The position numbers and the translations under genes were made by a program. A model generated the notes under the pieces. It saw only the letters and a list, made by a program, of their open reading frames with translations, had not been told where the DNA came from and made no database searches. Shown in pieces: positions 31,101 through 42,899 of a stretch of DNA of 64,000 nucleotides. Location of the stretch: contig CP053160.1 in NCBI GenBank assembly GCA_014607495.2, forward strand, positions 12,462,001-12,526,000, written 5' to 3'. Positions within the stretch are counted from its first letter, which is position 1, and the number at the start of each line of letters is the position of its first letter. The DNA comes from Carposina sasakii. Taxonomy: Eukaryota; Arthropoda; Insecta; Lepidoptera; Carposinidae.

Positions 31101-33669
31101 AATTAGTTTTGAGTTATAATAACATATATTTTGCTTAACTTCGAAGATTTTTAGTTGACATGGTATATTTGCAATTTTTTATATACACACAAGTACACGC
31201 CACGCTCACACGTTTGTCCATCGTCATATCTGTCGAGCTGGCCATTCCCAACAGCCGCACAAGTGGACACAATACAACATTACACAATTCAAAACAGCAG
31301 CAGGCTCCAAGATGCTTTTGTTTAACGCATTATGATTTCATAAAATTTCTGAATAATTAAGATTTTTACCATAAATCATACAAAATCATACTTATCGGTT
31401 TAAATTTTAGCATCAGCGATTATCTGTATCAATAACTAACTTTGCTGTTGCCAAACAAGCTGCAGCGGTGGAAAACGGCCAGCTACCTATACAATGGCAT
31501 TTGCGAGCTGCGTGGTGTCCCGGCGGAGCTAGATCCCGGAGCGAGGCGGAGTTGGGGATAGGTTCTCCTCCGAAGCGGCGTGGTAGGGCACCCCGCAGCA
31601 GAACAGCTGCCGCATGGCCCTCGACATTCGAGAGGACCGCGACGCGCTGCGAGGCAGCCCGCTCGCTTCTTCGTCGTCCGACTACAACAAACAACCACGC
31701 CGATTAAAACGATGGTCAAAACCATCACAACATATAACTACAATGTAACAACTGTACGATTTGTAGCGTGCGGGCTGCCACGCATAGTACCAAGCAAGTT
31801 CGAATGGTATGGGAAGAAATGAAATTTTTAGTAACGAGAATCAGATAACATTTCTACAACTAAGGAAGTTAATATAAGATCCTTATCAAACTAGTGAAAA
31901 ACACGCTAGTTATCCAGTGTAATAAGGTTCTTAATCTAGGTATAATATATTTTTACCCATTCAGGGTTGGGCTTCGCCACTTCTGGTGTCCGTAACTCGA
32001 CGATGACGTCCCCTAATGTGCTCTCGACGTCCGCAACGTTTTCCTTTTGTATTTCGTCAACTTTTGTTTGAGAAGACGTTTTCAAAACGTCTATGTCGGG
32101 AACTGGTGCTGTTTTCTACGTGATAAATAGTAAGATTATGTATAATTTATTTCTATAAGAGATGAAAATAATTATTTGAAGAAGACACTTTAGATTAAGC
32201 TTAAAAAAAATCATACCTGTCTACTACATATTAAACTATACCTATAGTATCTAATACGATATATTTGAGCTGAATCTTTGCTAAAAGGTGAAACCACTTA
32301 AGTTAAAGTATGGTTAAAACAGAAGCAACAAGTCAATAAAGAAAATAGGTTGACCAAATATTTATATCACTGCTTAGATACAATAACGATGTTACTTTGT
32401 TGTACTGTAACAGCGATTATTCCAACCCAGTTCGCGAGATCTAAGACTCATCAATTGAAGCTTTTTTTCATAAAGACAGACTATTGCAATACCCGTAGAA
32501 TATTTAATTTTCATTTCAAACTATGTGTATGTAACTAGTTACTGTAAATAAATAACGCTTGTGATCATGATTTAATAAAATTTTAAAATATTCTATCTAA
32601 TTTACCTTGATTTGGGTTTCTATGGGTGCCAGGATGATTGCTTCGGGTGAAATGTCTCGCTTTTTTATGCTTGATGATATTTTTTTCGCGGCTTGATGTT
32701 TGGGCTTATCTTCTATTACTATAAAATAATAAAATCTAGTGATAAGGAAATTATAGAGTAGGTATGTCGTATTGAATGCGATTCAATATATTTAAAATAT
32801 ATTGAATCATATTGATATTTTAAATATTAGTTTAAAGTAATTATAATTATATAGTATTAATATGTAGTATTAATTTATGTAATACCTGCTTCTATTTCGG
32901 CAGGTTCAATAGTTTCAATTGTATAGCTTTCATCGTTTTTAACTTTTAATTCTTCTGTAAAAGCTGTAAATACACAAAATAGGTAATTGAATAATCAAAG
33001 AGATGAAGCATATTCAGTTAAGATAGGCCATTTTTATAGAGACTGCTGTGCTAAAGGTTTTGGTATAGCTATGTACGAAAAAGAATAGCTTTTATAAGTG
33101 AATCTTTAAAACTGGTAACGAAGTATAACTGAGATAGGTATTTGAAAGCACAGTATAGTAGCCTGTACCATAAAAATTCAAAAAGATGATTTCTATTATC
33201 ATTTCTACATATTACCTACTATTGTATTTGGATATAAATGGGATCATATGATTTTTTAGCATCTGTAGATACTATGTTATAACGTGAGAGTAGAAAACTT
33301 TCATACCGACGCACTAACGCCATTGGTTAGTGTGATTATTACCACATCGTAGCAAATGGAGATCTGTGATCTCTGCCTACCCCTCCGGGAAAAAGGCGTG
33401 TTTTTATGTATGTATTATTGCCACAGATTATATCGACAATGTCAAAGTTTCAAGTTTCGAGGATCTCTTGACCGTCACCTAAGTAACCAATTTTAACACC
33501 ACTTACACGGTACAGCAGGCGCCTTCGACCTATTATGATGCAGCTCTATAGAGTCTTCCTCCAATTCATTGGGTCGGTATGGTTGCGTGTTTTCACTGCC
33601 GGTCTTACCTACCACTACCAGAGACTCCCCCGGCAGGTTCACAGCGCTTTTCTGCTGTGTTTCAGACAT
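28200..33669 (-). CDS. Unrecognised 357-aa charged protein, ten exons
   Basis: Ten minus-strand exons joined by GT-AG borders into one frame: 33507-33669, 32886-32963, 32606-32718, 31957-32115, 30722-30835, 30563-30631, 30295-30420, 29870-29929, 29448-29519 and 28200-28319. ATG at 33667-33669, stop at 28200-28202. The last seven exons all start in phase 0. I do not recognise the family. The N-terminal half is acidic with runs such as RPNELEEDSIEL and IETIEPAEIEA. Lys-rich stretches (KKISSSIKKRD) and probable helices (VQNRIKKFEEDSK, ISKSEVKKIEKEVIDNVANE, YKMFGAVKGKLDNVRCKITN) follow. No signal peptide or membrane segment is seen. The 60-base exon 29870-29929 is the least certain: its in-frame translation is less helix-like than another frame, but only this frame avoids a stop at the next junction. 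Convergent with the MDH-like gene. Confidence 0.75.
28345..28603 (-). repeat. CCGCGACTCCGTCCGCG-type repeat, copy 4
   Basis: Minus-strand copy in the last intron of the 357-aa gene, ending about 25 bp before its final exon. Shares AAAATGTAACGGATCGCTGT and CATGGAAGATATATGAG with the copy at 50268, and CACGCGGATGGAGTCGCGGG at its other end. Confidence 0.75.
29003..29202 (-). repeat. CCGCGACTCCGTCCGCG-type repeat, copy 5
   Basis: Second minus-strand copy in the same intron. Part of the middle is missing relative to copy 4: AATGTTACGGATCGATATTT is followed directly by GTGCACGCTAATCTCG. It ends CACGCGGACGGAGTCGTGGG. Confidence 0.7.
31440..31710. other. GC-rich block inside an AT-rich intron
   Basis: Clearly more GC-rich than its surroundings (for example CCGGAGCGAGGCGGAG and GACCGCGACGCGCTGCGAGG). 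It lies in the intron between exons 31957-32115 and 30722-30835 of the 357-aa gene. Frames of 79-93 codons are open on both strands, but that is expected of GC-rich DNA. I cannot assign it to a family; it may be a retroelement or processed-gene fragment. Confidence 0.35.
33340..33420 (-). repeat. Short interspersed repeat fragment
   Basis: Reverse-orientation relative of 2755-2850: GTAGCAAATGGAGATCTGTG, ATCTCTGCCTACCCC and AAAAAGGCGTG. It lies in intron 1 of the 357-aa gene. Confidence 0.55.
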
Positions 33670-34375
33670 CCTCTATAATATTTTAAGCATCCATAAGCGC
33701 AACCTAGCCTAAAGCGTTTGTAATTTTTGCCCCTAAAATTGGCTAACAATTTTAAAGAAAAATATCAAAGATCAAACGTCACGCATTGTAAATTTTGACA
33801 GTTGTATTTCCCAAATTTTTCATCTTCTATTTTTGAATGGACTTCAGCAAAGAAGTTTACTAGATGACCATCATCTTGTTTGTTTATAATGGTGTTTGTT
33901 CGTTTGCCAGGAGCCTTTTTTCAAGTACTTCATTCCTAGCTATTTATTCTGTACAACATACCTGCATTTTCATCCATGTCTCATATTATTATGCTATTCT
34001 TTTACGAAATACTAGATTTATGTTGTACACTGTACCTTTCCCAGTATAAATTTCAAAAAATGTGCACCCTTCATCATTGCTTCTATTTATATCATGGTTA
34101 TAAAACAATAACACTACAAGTTCTGAGTTATATTTTGCGCTATAATTGATAGGATATATTAATAAGGCGTTTAACAAATTATATTTAGTCAAGATTGTAG
34201 CTATGGTACGGTAACCAACTGGATTTGATTATTGCTACTTGGACATGCCAAACTTAGTTAGAGTTAAATAGAGTCCGTTTCATATAATAAATCCTATGCC
34301 TGATTTCAGAAGTAACATTTTTGTATGCAATAACACCAATAATGTAGAAATATTATTAAGAAATGAAAAAAAAAA

Positions 34376-34530
34376 TCACCCGAGTGAGACTTGAACTCAC
34401 AACCTCTCACATTCCGTGCTTCGCTCTAACCAACTGAGCTACCGGGTGAATTAACTCGGATGACGAATTTGACCATCTCTTTACACTTTTAATTTTTTAC
34501 ATTAATGGCAACGTTATTTTTTATCCTGAA
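34376..34530 (-). repeat. tRNA-derived SINE-like repeat, copy 2
   Basis: On the minus strand a leader (AACGTTGCCATTAATG, GATGGTCAAATTCGTCATCC) precedes a tRNA-like head. The head has CCCGGTAGCTCAGTTGG, a perfect 5-bp T stem GTGAG/CTCAC around TTCAAGT, and CTCGGGTGA. The acceptor and T arms fold but no proper anticodon arm can be formed. It is therefore read as a SINE head, not a working tRNA gene. Confidence 0.65.
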
Positions 34531-34771
34531 AGCTATACCCTACCAATAATATAGTTATATACGTCATAATAACTAGCGCCATCATTGAAAGGAACTGTAT
34601 GATGAAACAAGGAGATACCAAATCCCTGGATGAAACGTCCTCTAGGATCGATATGTACTACCCATGCATAGCTAAGATAGGACTCGAACCCACATCTAGA
34701 CACAGTGTGGTTAATTTTTACCTCGATCTCTAGTCTAAGTAGGTAGACATTACATATATATATAAACAAAA

Positions 34772-34930
34772 CAAAATGGGTTAGCTAGAAGTGCAGGATC
34801 ATAAGGTAGATCCCAGAGCCACGCTTAGCATATCAAGGAGACATGTTAATGATCAATGACAAGTTGCTAGCTTATCGCCTGAGAGAGTGCTCGAGTTCCT
34901 TAGTCGACTCTTACGACATTAAGTAGACAT
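34772..34930 (-). repeat. GCTACCCCATTTTGGGAACA-family repeat, copy 4
   Basis: Minus-strand copy: AAAATGGGTTAGCTAGAAGT, GCAGGATCATAAGGTAGAT, CACGCTTAGCATATC, GTTAATGATCAATGACAAG, ending with TCGACTCTTACGACATTA. Confidence 0.65.
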
Positions 34931-35207
34931 TATTATAATCAAGGAATAAATTCAAAGACTGATTGGTACGGTCTCAGGTACGGTGTACGGTCTACTGTTG
35001 TACTCTAGCAGGAGAAAGCATAAAATACTATTTAGAGTAAAATCCTCCGAAATAACCATAAACTGATAGATTTCAAAAAAGACAAAAGCTGCCAAACCGC
35101 AGCTCACCATGGTGTAATTTTTTTAGTTATTTACCAAAATTATTGTGTTTTCTTTGCACTATTTAGGGAGATTATAACTATGCAGGGAAAGAGGAATATA
35201 AAATGTG

Positions 35208-38200
35208 ATGGAAAATAAACAGTCTCTATCTAAAAAGAAGTTGTTATCCATCCAAGAAGAGGGATTGATTCGTGAAATAGCTTACGACTCTCTTGGTGCT
35301 ATCCGACCTCGTTCTACAAAGAAACCACTACTTTTAGGTAATGGATTCAAAACTGCCAATTTATTTATGACGTATCACGCCGTTTGCCATCATGTGAATA
35401 GTAAATATCTTCTACCAACAGACTTGGAAATACTTAAAAAAAACCCCACCCGTCGACAGGAATCTCAACGGGTCCTGGTTTCCATAAAACCACGGTCACC
35501 TGCTATCAGAACATTGTACATTACGGAAAAAACTCGATTCTGTGCTAAAAAGGTACCATGTATTTTTTGTGCTGCATTGGTTAGATGTATAATTAGATTT
35601 TTTTCTGGAACACAAGTTTTTAATAAACCAGGGTTTTACTTCTTTCAGGTTTCAGATAAATCAGGTTCACGCCTCGCCATTGGCGATCACTCATCATTCA
35701 CAACTCGTAAGTATAATATAAATTATAAAGCGCTGCTTATTTTCAGTTATTGATAAAAAATAGAATATTTTAAAATCAATTATTTTGATATAGATTTCAG
35801 TGGTGATGACTCTGGTACAGTAAATTCGTCTGAATGTTGCATAGAAGAGGAAGAGGCTAAACAGGCCATAAGTGTAAGCAGCGTTGTATCCGACCATGCT
35901 GTAACGTCCACAACCATCACACAGTGCTCCCAATGCACCAATTTACAGGATAATAACTTTTATAATGAGAAAAAAAGGTCCGCAGAAAAATGTTACCTTT
36001 GCACGCAGCCACAAATAACTATGAACCTTCCTAAAACTGAAATAAAATCAGACACAGCTAGAATTAAAGCAAACAAAGTCGATGTTGGCACATTATATGC
36101 AAAAGCTTCCACAGAAAATATACCCGGGGTTCCAACTACACCAACCACTCTGATTGTCAATCAGTTATCACAAAGACTCAACCGCCTAGAACGTCGGCTT
36201 CAGCGACAAGAAATGGTTTTCCGCTGCATTGATCCTGAAATTCCGTTGCCTTCATCTGATGACAACTCTAACGAACACGTAATGAGGAGTTCATCTATGA
36301 CTACCAGACCTGGTTGTAGTTACATAGAAAACTACAGCCATATCCCGGAAACATCGGCATTCCAACGATACACGCACCATACATCACCATTGCCCAGCAA
36401 GGTTACGACGATACAAAAGGAACACAACTCAGAACAGTATGGTCGGGACTTCACTGCATATGATGGGATAACAGCGCGAGGTAGACGTCAGTCTGCCTCC
36501 GTGCCCTTGAAAAGAAATGAAGCTCCCAAAATGGCCGCAGAAAGGGTTCACAAAATACGACATAAGTTGAACCCTGTTCGTGATTATCGTCTTATGGATA
36601 CCGTTCATTATTTAGCTCAGGGTGAGTTTGCACCACGCGATGACGGAATAAAGTTGACTCCATCCCGAGAAGCAGTATTAAGTGATATTATTTGGGAGGA
36701 CGTTTGCCGCACTCATTGGCCACATGCAAGGTTGGGTAGACGAAACGCCCACAATGAACGTAGCACTAGATACGAATTACAACGCTTGATTGACAATCTT
36801 CTGAGGGAACGTGTTGCGCATGTTGAACGAAGGAGGCGTCGGCATTACAGAATAGTTAAACTCAACCACCGTCATGAAAGTTGCAGACCTCTAGGTAAAA
36901 CTGGAGATATTATCGTAGCCAGTCATAAAAACAGACATAGCGATGAAAACGAAGGGCACGCAAGCGAGCATAATGCAGCAAGTGCCATAATGTCAGATAG
37001 ACGGGAACAGAGTAGCTCGCGGAAAATGCATAGAAGTCATGACATGTTGCCCGAGGTAAGAGATAGAAGGCGATATAGACAAGAAGAATGTCTGCCTGGA
37101 CCAAGCAGTGGCTCATCGCGTCCTAGAGAACCAACATGCTGCTACCGTACCACAAATCCTAGTAAAACAATTAGGAGTATTCCTAAAAGCTCTGCCCATA
37201 GTGTCAAGATTCCTAAGACGGGAAGCAGTGCCTCGACAATTAACTCCAAGAGTCCCAGGCTTATTGTTAAGAAAGAACCTTCTCATAGAAGACACACTCA
37301 AAAAGAGGAGCCAGATCTTGAACATTATATCCTTCTACCTACTCTAGTTGTACGCACACCTTCTAATGTACGAAGACAGAAAAAGTTCAACGAGCTATAT
37401 CATCGTATTCTGAATGTTCATGTGAATACTGATAACGGTATGTTTATTTTTATTTCATTAGATATACCTATTCTTTATACTCGTACTTTTCACACCATCA
37501 TTTCCATTATTTATGAAGATATTTTAGCAGTAACGGTTAAAGCGACAAATTTATAAATTATAACCTTCGATTTTAGTTTTAGATTTGATCTTTAACGTCT
37601 GGCCACGCTATGCTAAACGTGGCTATAGAATCTCATTCGCGATCTTAATGTTCTGACTACTCCATTATTGGAAACTCAGCCAAGTGTGTCTTTATGTTTA
37701 TGTGTGTTGATTTTAGTAGCATAATTTTATTCAGAGTTTTCATTTAGGAGATTCTTTGCTTAGATATGTATCGACTGGCAAGTTTCTATTATAATTTATT
37801 GAAGTTGGCCTAGAAAATTATTAATTAGACATTAATTATGCTTGATAGGAAGGTAATGATTCGTACTTTTATTTTATTGTGTAATAAATGAATATTTTAT
37901 ATTTATATCAGGTGTGTCTAATACCTACTAACCATCCCTTTTAGAACCAGATCAAGCTAGTTCTCTTGAATGTTAAGTACATAGGTTGATATTCTCAAAG
38001 ACTTATTATTTACTTCCTATAGTTCCCATATTATTCGGCTAAAGACTAAAATACAGAAACAGATTAGCTATACGCCCTAGACAGATAAGTGTGGAAATTA
38101 CGCACTCACACTTCACTTTCCAACCTTTTTTAAATCAAACATATGGCTTAGGCCGTACTACGGCTAAACCGCCGCGGATTTTAACCGCCCGATTTTGTGA

Positions 38201-38501
38201 GTATGAGCAAAACCGTCAGTGCGGCCGCTACCATTAGTATCCTTTACTCACAAAATGAAGCGGTTGAAATCCGCGGCGGTTTAGCTGTAGTGCGGTCTAA
38301 GCCTATGGGCTAAGAATATAGCTAGTGTAAGTCTAGAATTGTATAAAAAGCAGGGGAATTAAATGAGTTTTTATTTTATTTTCAGAACTAACTTGCGATG
38401 TTGGAGCTGAAACATCTGAGGACAAAGAAAATACGACCACAAAGGATATAGGTATTAATTTTAACATTACTCTTTCCGACCGAGATGAAGAGCAAGCCTA
38501 A
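35208..38501 (+). CDS. Unrecognised basic 720-aa protein, four exons
   Basis: Exons 35208-35552, 35649-35706, 35794-37437 and 38386-38501 join in frame (phases 0, 1, 1) from the ATG at 35208 to TAA at 38499-38501. I do not recognise the family. The N-terminal 115 aa are Lys/Arg-rich and contain IRPRSTKKPLL and FMTYHAVCHHVNSKYLL. After it comes an acidic Ser-rich patch (CIEEEEAKQ). Two C-x2-C pairs follow, 18 residues apart (C179/C182 and C201/C204), which might bind zinc. A short heptad-like stretch LSQRLNRLERRLQRQE lies at about residues 254-270. Then there is a long region rich in Arg, His and Ser. The C-terminus is acidic (DRDEEQA). No signal peptide or membrane segment. The overall basic character suggests a nuclear or nucleic-acid-associated protein, which is inference only. 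The GATATAG acceptor at 35793 is chosen because the stronger-looking TTTCAG at 35800 leads at once to a stop. Confidence 0.78.
37600..37690 (+). repeat. GCTACCCCATTTTGGGAACA-family repeat, copy 5
   Basis: Decayed fragment in the last intron of the 720-aa gene: CACGCTATGCTAAACGTGGC, TATAGAATCTC, then ACTCCATTATTGGAAACTCA. Confidence 0.5.
38145..38303. mobile_element. Foldback MITE, 159 bp
   Basis: Left arm 38145-38203 and right arm 38246-38303 are inverted repeats of about 58 bp sharing CTAAACCGCCGCGGATTT and ATTTTGTGAGT with few mismatches, around a ~42-bp centre (GCAAAACCGTCAGTGCGGCC). TAT occurs just outside both ends and may be a target duplication. It lies in the last intron of the 720-aa gene, about 80 bp before exon 4. 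No coding content. Confidence 0.75.
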
Positions 38502-41015
38502 TGAATAACTATATTTATATTTAAATATCGATACTTGATCTATTTTTCTTGCTTGGTAGTATAAATATTATGGAAAATCTTAATAGGCTATGTTTTATTT
38601 ATTACCTACTAATTAGATGTGTTAGTTATGGCGAAAGTTATGGTTATGGAAAATATCTGAAAGTCCAGACATACCAGAATCCTTATAGGTATATACGTAG
38701 GTATTTTATCTCACTAATTTTATTAAGATTATGGTGATCATTTGTTGTAGGTATAATATGGATACAGAGATTCTCAGTTGAAACTAAGCAATTTGACTGG
38801 ACTTCATTTTGTTTCAGACTTTATGAGTTATACCCTAGCTTAGTAAATTGTATATACTCGTAGGTACTGTATAACGAGCTCATATTATTATATGCTCATA
38901 GTTCATGGATAAAATCGAAGATGGTAATAAAACATTAGTCCAAAGTGTCCATAGTCAGCGTAGTTATATGTAATGGTTTGACATTGTTACGATCGCCCAC
39001 ACAAGAGTTTCGAGTTTACAAAATCCTCCTCATTTTAGACTAGGAAAGAGGATAGAGAATAGGATAGTTTTATATGAAGATTACAAACACACAAATACAA
39101 TAGCCACAATGAAAAAGGGTTGCAACATAGAAACCGTAGGTTGAAACTAAGGCAGTTGAAGACATATTAAAAAAGTACAACATAAATTACAAAGGACCCG
39201 TGCACTCTAACTGGAGCCTGTGAGCCACATCCCGCGTATGTAGTATGCAGTAGTAGGTTATAATCTTCTTCAGGATCAAGTATTTATAGTAGATAGCAAG
39301 TTACATCTGAATCTTTCAAATTAAGAGTCAATTTGAGTCTTAGAGAGAATTATTATAGTCTACAATGCAAATAATAGTAACTATATGTGGGACAAAGAAA
39401 CCTAATCTATGCCAGTAATTCAAAGTGTCACACCATAAACCACGTTCAAAACGTAAAAAGTGCTTAAACTCTTCAAAGATGGAAAACTTTAGCTTAAGTT
39501 AATGTTTAGCTAATGCTAATGTTAAAAGATTTTCTAATAATATGGACGTACGTGATTTTACAAATTGTACAGAGGCGTTTATCTTCTTTAATCGTCAAAT
39601 AAATTGTAAGCATAGCAAACTACGTAGATATTAGATGTTAATAAGCAAAATCCTTTAGCTTGTCCCCAGTCTATAATTACTTTGTCTGCAGACTATTTCG
39701 CTAAAAGGTTCAAAAACAAATGCAACAAAAGAAGGCTTCTTCCCACTGCCGCAGCGTGCGATCATTAATAACATGAGCCTTTGTATAGTCATTTTTATTT
39801 AAATTCCTGCTGAATCAGGGACAATGCTACACTAAAGTTTAGCTGAAGCTTCTAACAGATCAATCGACGTAGAAATACTATGTTTTTTTATGAATAGTAT
39901 AATTGACATGATAATAATCTTCTACGAATGTTATGTCTATTCCGTTTCGTATCGGAATCAAAATGAAATGAACTAATTTCCATCACACATTCCGATATAA
40001 TTTTCCATGACAACAAAAGTTCGAATACTTTAGTTTCCATCGTTATCATTAGTTTTTTTCCATCATTTATAAAAATCAATACTAGACTATCTAAGTAGGT
40101 ACCTATCTTATTTATTGGTGTATGTGAAAAATATAGATGTAGCAACTTGCTATCAAGGGTGTACCTATTGTCATCGCCTCGAAGACAGCCCGTCACATGT
40201 TCTCGGGTGAGACTGACTCAGTTCGCCTACACCTGGCTCAGTATTAACATTACTATTTTATGTACGTGTGTATATATATATATATATATATAAATCGTCA
40301 TAGTAATGTTCGCATTTAGTTATCTGTGATCAACGTGGTAATCAATAACATAGATTTCAATGATTATTTTTGATAATGTCCAATCTTTGAAATGGAATCC
40401 CTGTTTGTGACAAATTAGTTTTATTCGAAAGAAAACGCAAGTTTGTTTCGAGTTTCAGTATATTAATATTGTGCTTTACAGAGTTGTATTGGTACTCTAC
40501 CGTTGTTAACCGAACGGTGTCAGTCGGACGTGTACATATTTTATGGGAAACAAATTCTATTGTAGGCACTTACCGGTAATCTATTAATCGATTTGAAACC
40601 CACTTCTACGGGTTATGTAGTTAGGTTTCTAGATGTTAGGCTTTGGAGAATTGAGAACACAAAGTTAGAATATTGTGGTTAAAGACATCCAAAAGTTTTC
40701 AGGAAGACTTCTAGCAAGTTATTTATACGCTTAACTAATCTTAACTTCAAATTAACTTATATTTTTGGCATAGAAATTTTTTAACAGGTAGTTATTTAGT
40801 TGATAATTTCAGTAAAATGTAATACCTACTATAATAAAATTGTTTACAGCAAGAAAGTTTTAAAAATGTAGAGTTCGGTTAGGTAACATCATGCCTATTC
40901 TTTTAAGATTATAGATTAACCAGTCATCAGTATAATGTGATTACATTTCATGTCACCATTTGTGTTTTAAGTTATTTCTGTAAGTGTCAAGTGGTACATT
41001 TGTCGATGTGTCAAC
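38502..41015. other. Intergenic, no gene recognised
   Basis: AT-rich spacer after the 720-aa gene. The open frames are short and AT-driven. A (TA)n run lies at about 40268-40292. No repeat family could be assigned to most of it. Confidence 0.4.
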
Positions 41016-41094
41016 ATGGAAAGCATGAAGAAATGGCTTTCGGAGCGAAACACGAAGAGGAACGGCATGTACGTGCACTACAGTCCACCAAAAC
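41016..41094 (+). CDS. Candidate isolated first exon (26 codons)
   Basis: ATG at 41016 opens MESMKKWLSERNTKRNGMYV, then HYSPPK, with a strong donor AAAC|GTAAGT after 41094. The strongly basic, coding-like composition and good donor suggest a true first exon. It ends one base into a codon, whereas the next clear plus-strand exon (48987) needs two bases, so the two do not join directly. Either a linking exon in 41095-48986 is missing from this model or the exon belongs to another gene. One acceptor (TTTCTTTCTGTAG at about 45171) would give a 35-aa product ending LYLPNLEKV, but that is speculative. Confidence 0.4.
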
Positions 41095-42424
41095 GTAAGT
41101 GATTAATTATCTGCTACAATCTATACATTCTCTTATAATCTGTATTTATATTTATTTTAAAATAGAGGGCTTCACGCTAAGTCACTTCAAATCCATTTGT
41201 GTAAACATAAACCCGCCAACCAATCACATTATAGCGTGAGGACGTGATGTAGAACAACAAGAGAATAACGGCACTACGTGATTGCTTGTATATTTTACGT
41301 TAACGCGATCGAGTTCGAAGTAAAAACTCGCACTAAATCCCTCTGAACGATATTTTTGCGTGAAAGAGTCGTTGAGAATGTTCGCTATCGCATCCGTTCT
41401 CGCGTTTATAATATTACAGATAGTGGAATATAGGAATTGAAAAACATAAAATATTCACTATGGGTACGCCCACCACCGGGCCCTACACCCTCCACTGACC
41501 CTATATACTCGTATATATAGAAAATAGAAAGAAAGAATGAAAACAAATATTTATTTTTCGCTATATAATATACACAATCAATATATATGGGATAACTTCT
41601 AAGCCACATGAATGAACACCTGACGCAACTGCAGATTAAAAGAAAAATGCTGCTTACAGTATTAGATACTGATTGCCTGTATGTAATTAAAAATCTCTCT
41701 AATGGTTAGATAACCAATCTGAAGCATAAAGTTGATGCTGTTTCTGTCCAAAACTTGATCAAGAAAGAAACAGCATTAACTTTAAGCTTCAGATAGGCTA
41801 CCTGAATGATGGAATAGCCGGTCCTAACTGTAAAAATATATACAGATACTAGATATGTATTTGTACCATTTGTGTTTAAATGAAAATATTTGTATGCAAA
41901 ATACGAAAATGCAAGTTTGAAAGTTTTGTTAGACGTGCACGCGAGCTGTTCGAAGCAGGCAGTTCGTAAGGATTCTCTTGTAAACATTGCCGAGTGTCGA
42001 GGATCAAACGGACAGGTGTTTGAGCACCAATTTAATGTTTGTACATATTTGTAGGCAAAATTGTAAATTATCATAAAAAACTGACTTAAAAAAAAAATTA
42101 TCTAATTAATTTTTAAATTAATTAATAAATACAGACTACGTTACCTAGGCTGGCACCGACTCCAAAAAATAAGTGATAATTATAAATATTTAAATACTTA
42201 AAGATGACTTTATTATAGTATTAGTTATTACGTTGAAAATATTTCAATAATTAAAATATTTTTTTTTTAAAAGATATTTAATATGTATTAAGTAGATAAA
42301 TTAGTTACGTTATTTATCGCTTTTTAGTTAAAGTTTGAAGTCGGTTAATTTTTTTTTTAAGTCAGTTTATTTCTCGTTTTTTAGTTGTGTTGATGCAGTG
42401 TGGACTTAAATAGATGCTAGTTTA
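41095..42424. other. Non-coding stretch with foldback remnants
   Basis: No gene seen. 41166-41346 starts GAGGGCTTCACGCTAAG and ends CGCACTAAATCCCTC, weakly inverted ends that could mark a small element. 41702-41818 is a foldback relative of 52537-52671. Confidence 0.4.
41702..41818. repeat. Foldback repeat (GTTGATGCTGTTTC type), copy 1
   Basis: Left arm GGTTAGATAACCAATCTGAA and AGTTGATGCTGTTTCT; right arm GAAACAGCATTAACTTTAAG and CTTCAGATAGG. The arms are inverted copies. A second member with the same arms lies at 52537-52671. Confidence 0.6.
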
Positions 42425-42825
42425 TACAGGGTGATTTTTGGTCGTCAACGTTCCCGAAAACTACGTAATCTCCTTATCATCACGATCATTTTTCTCCTTG
42501 GAAGCATACCTGGGAAGTGTCTGGTTTCCAAAATATTTGGGTCCAAAGTTGAGTAAATAGACTGCGTTTTTCTGCATAAATGCACATAGACGCGCGTAGC
42601 AACATTTTTTCATGAAAAATAATTAATATCTTAATTAATATATCAAAAAACTAGCATAAACATTGGACTGGACACTATAAATTTCGCCCGATCAAGTAAT
42701 AAAAAAAATGTTTCAAAAAAATTTACATCGTTTCTCAGCATTTTTTTTTTGCATAAACTTACTTTATTTGATGTATAGAGTACGTACCCTTAGTTAACGT
42801 GGTGGCAACGAAAAAACACCCTGTA
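42425..42825 (+). mobile_element. TACAGGGTG-ended element, 401 bp
   Basis: Starts TACAGGGTGATTTTTGGTCG and ends CGAAAAAACACCCTGTA, imperfect inverted ends of about 25 bp, with TA on both outer sides. Its interior (TAAATAGACTGCGTTTTTCT, ATTTCGCCCGATCAAGTA) recurs in opposite orientation at 49579-49966. No coding content. Confidence 0.75.
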
Positions 42826-42899
42826 TACTTAAGGATTTCATCGTTACCATCTCAGGAGTAGTACCCACCCGTATAAGTATCACGTTAGCCTTAAATATA

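Larger units (their letters stand above)
33670..35207. other. Divergent intergenic region, 357-aa and 720-aa genes
   Basis: Both neighbouring genes start here, facing away from each other, so promoters are expected on both sides. No clear motif is called. It holds a tRNA-derived SINE (34376-34530), the repeated GGAGATACCAAATCCCTG word near 34610, and a copy of the TTTTGGGAACA family (34772-34930). Confidence 0.45.

Noticed and set aside
31413..31822. Several 79-93-codon frames on both strands
   Set aside because: GC-rich DNA is open in many frames by chance. No splice-linked partner or family was seen.
34376..34450. Functional tRNA gene
   Set aside because: The T arm and acceptor partly fold, but no 5-bp anticodon stem forms, and the same head recurs with conserved non-tRNA flanks.
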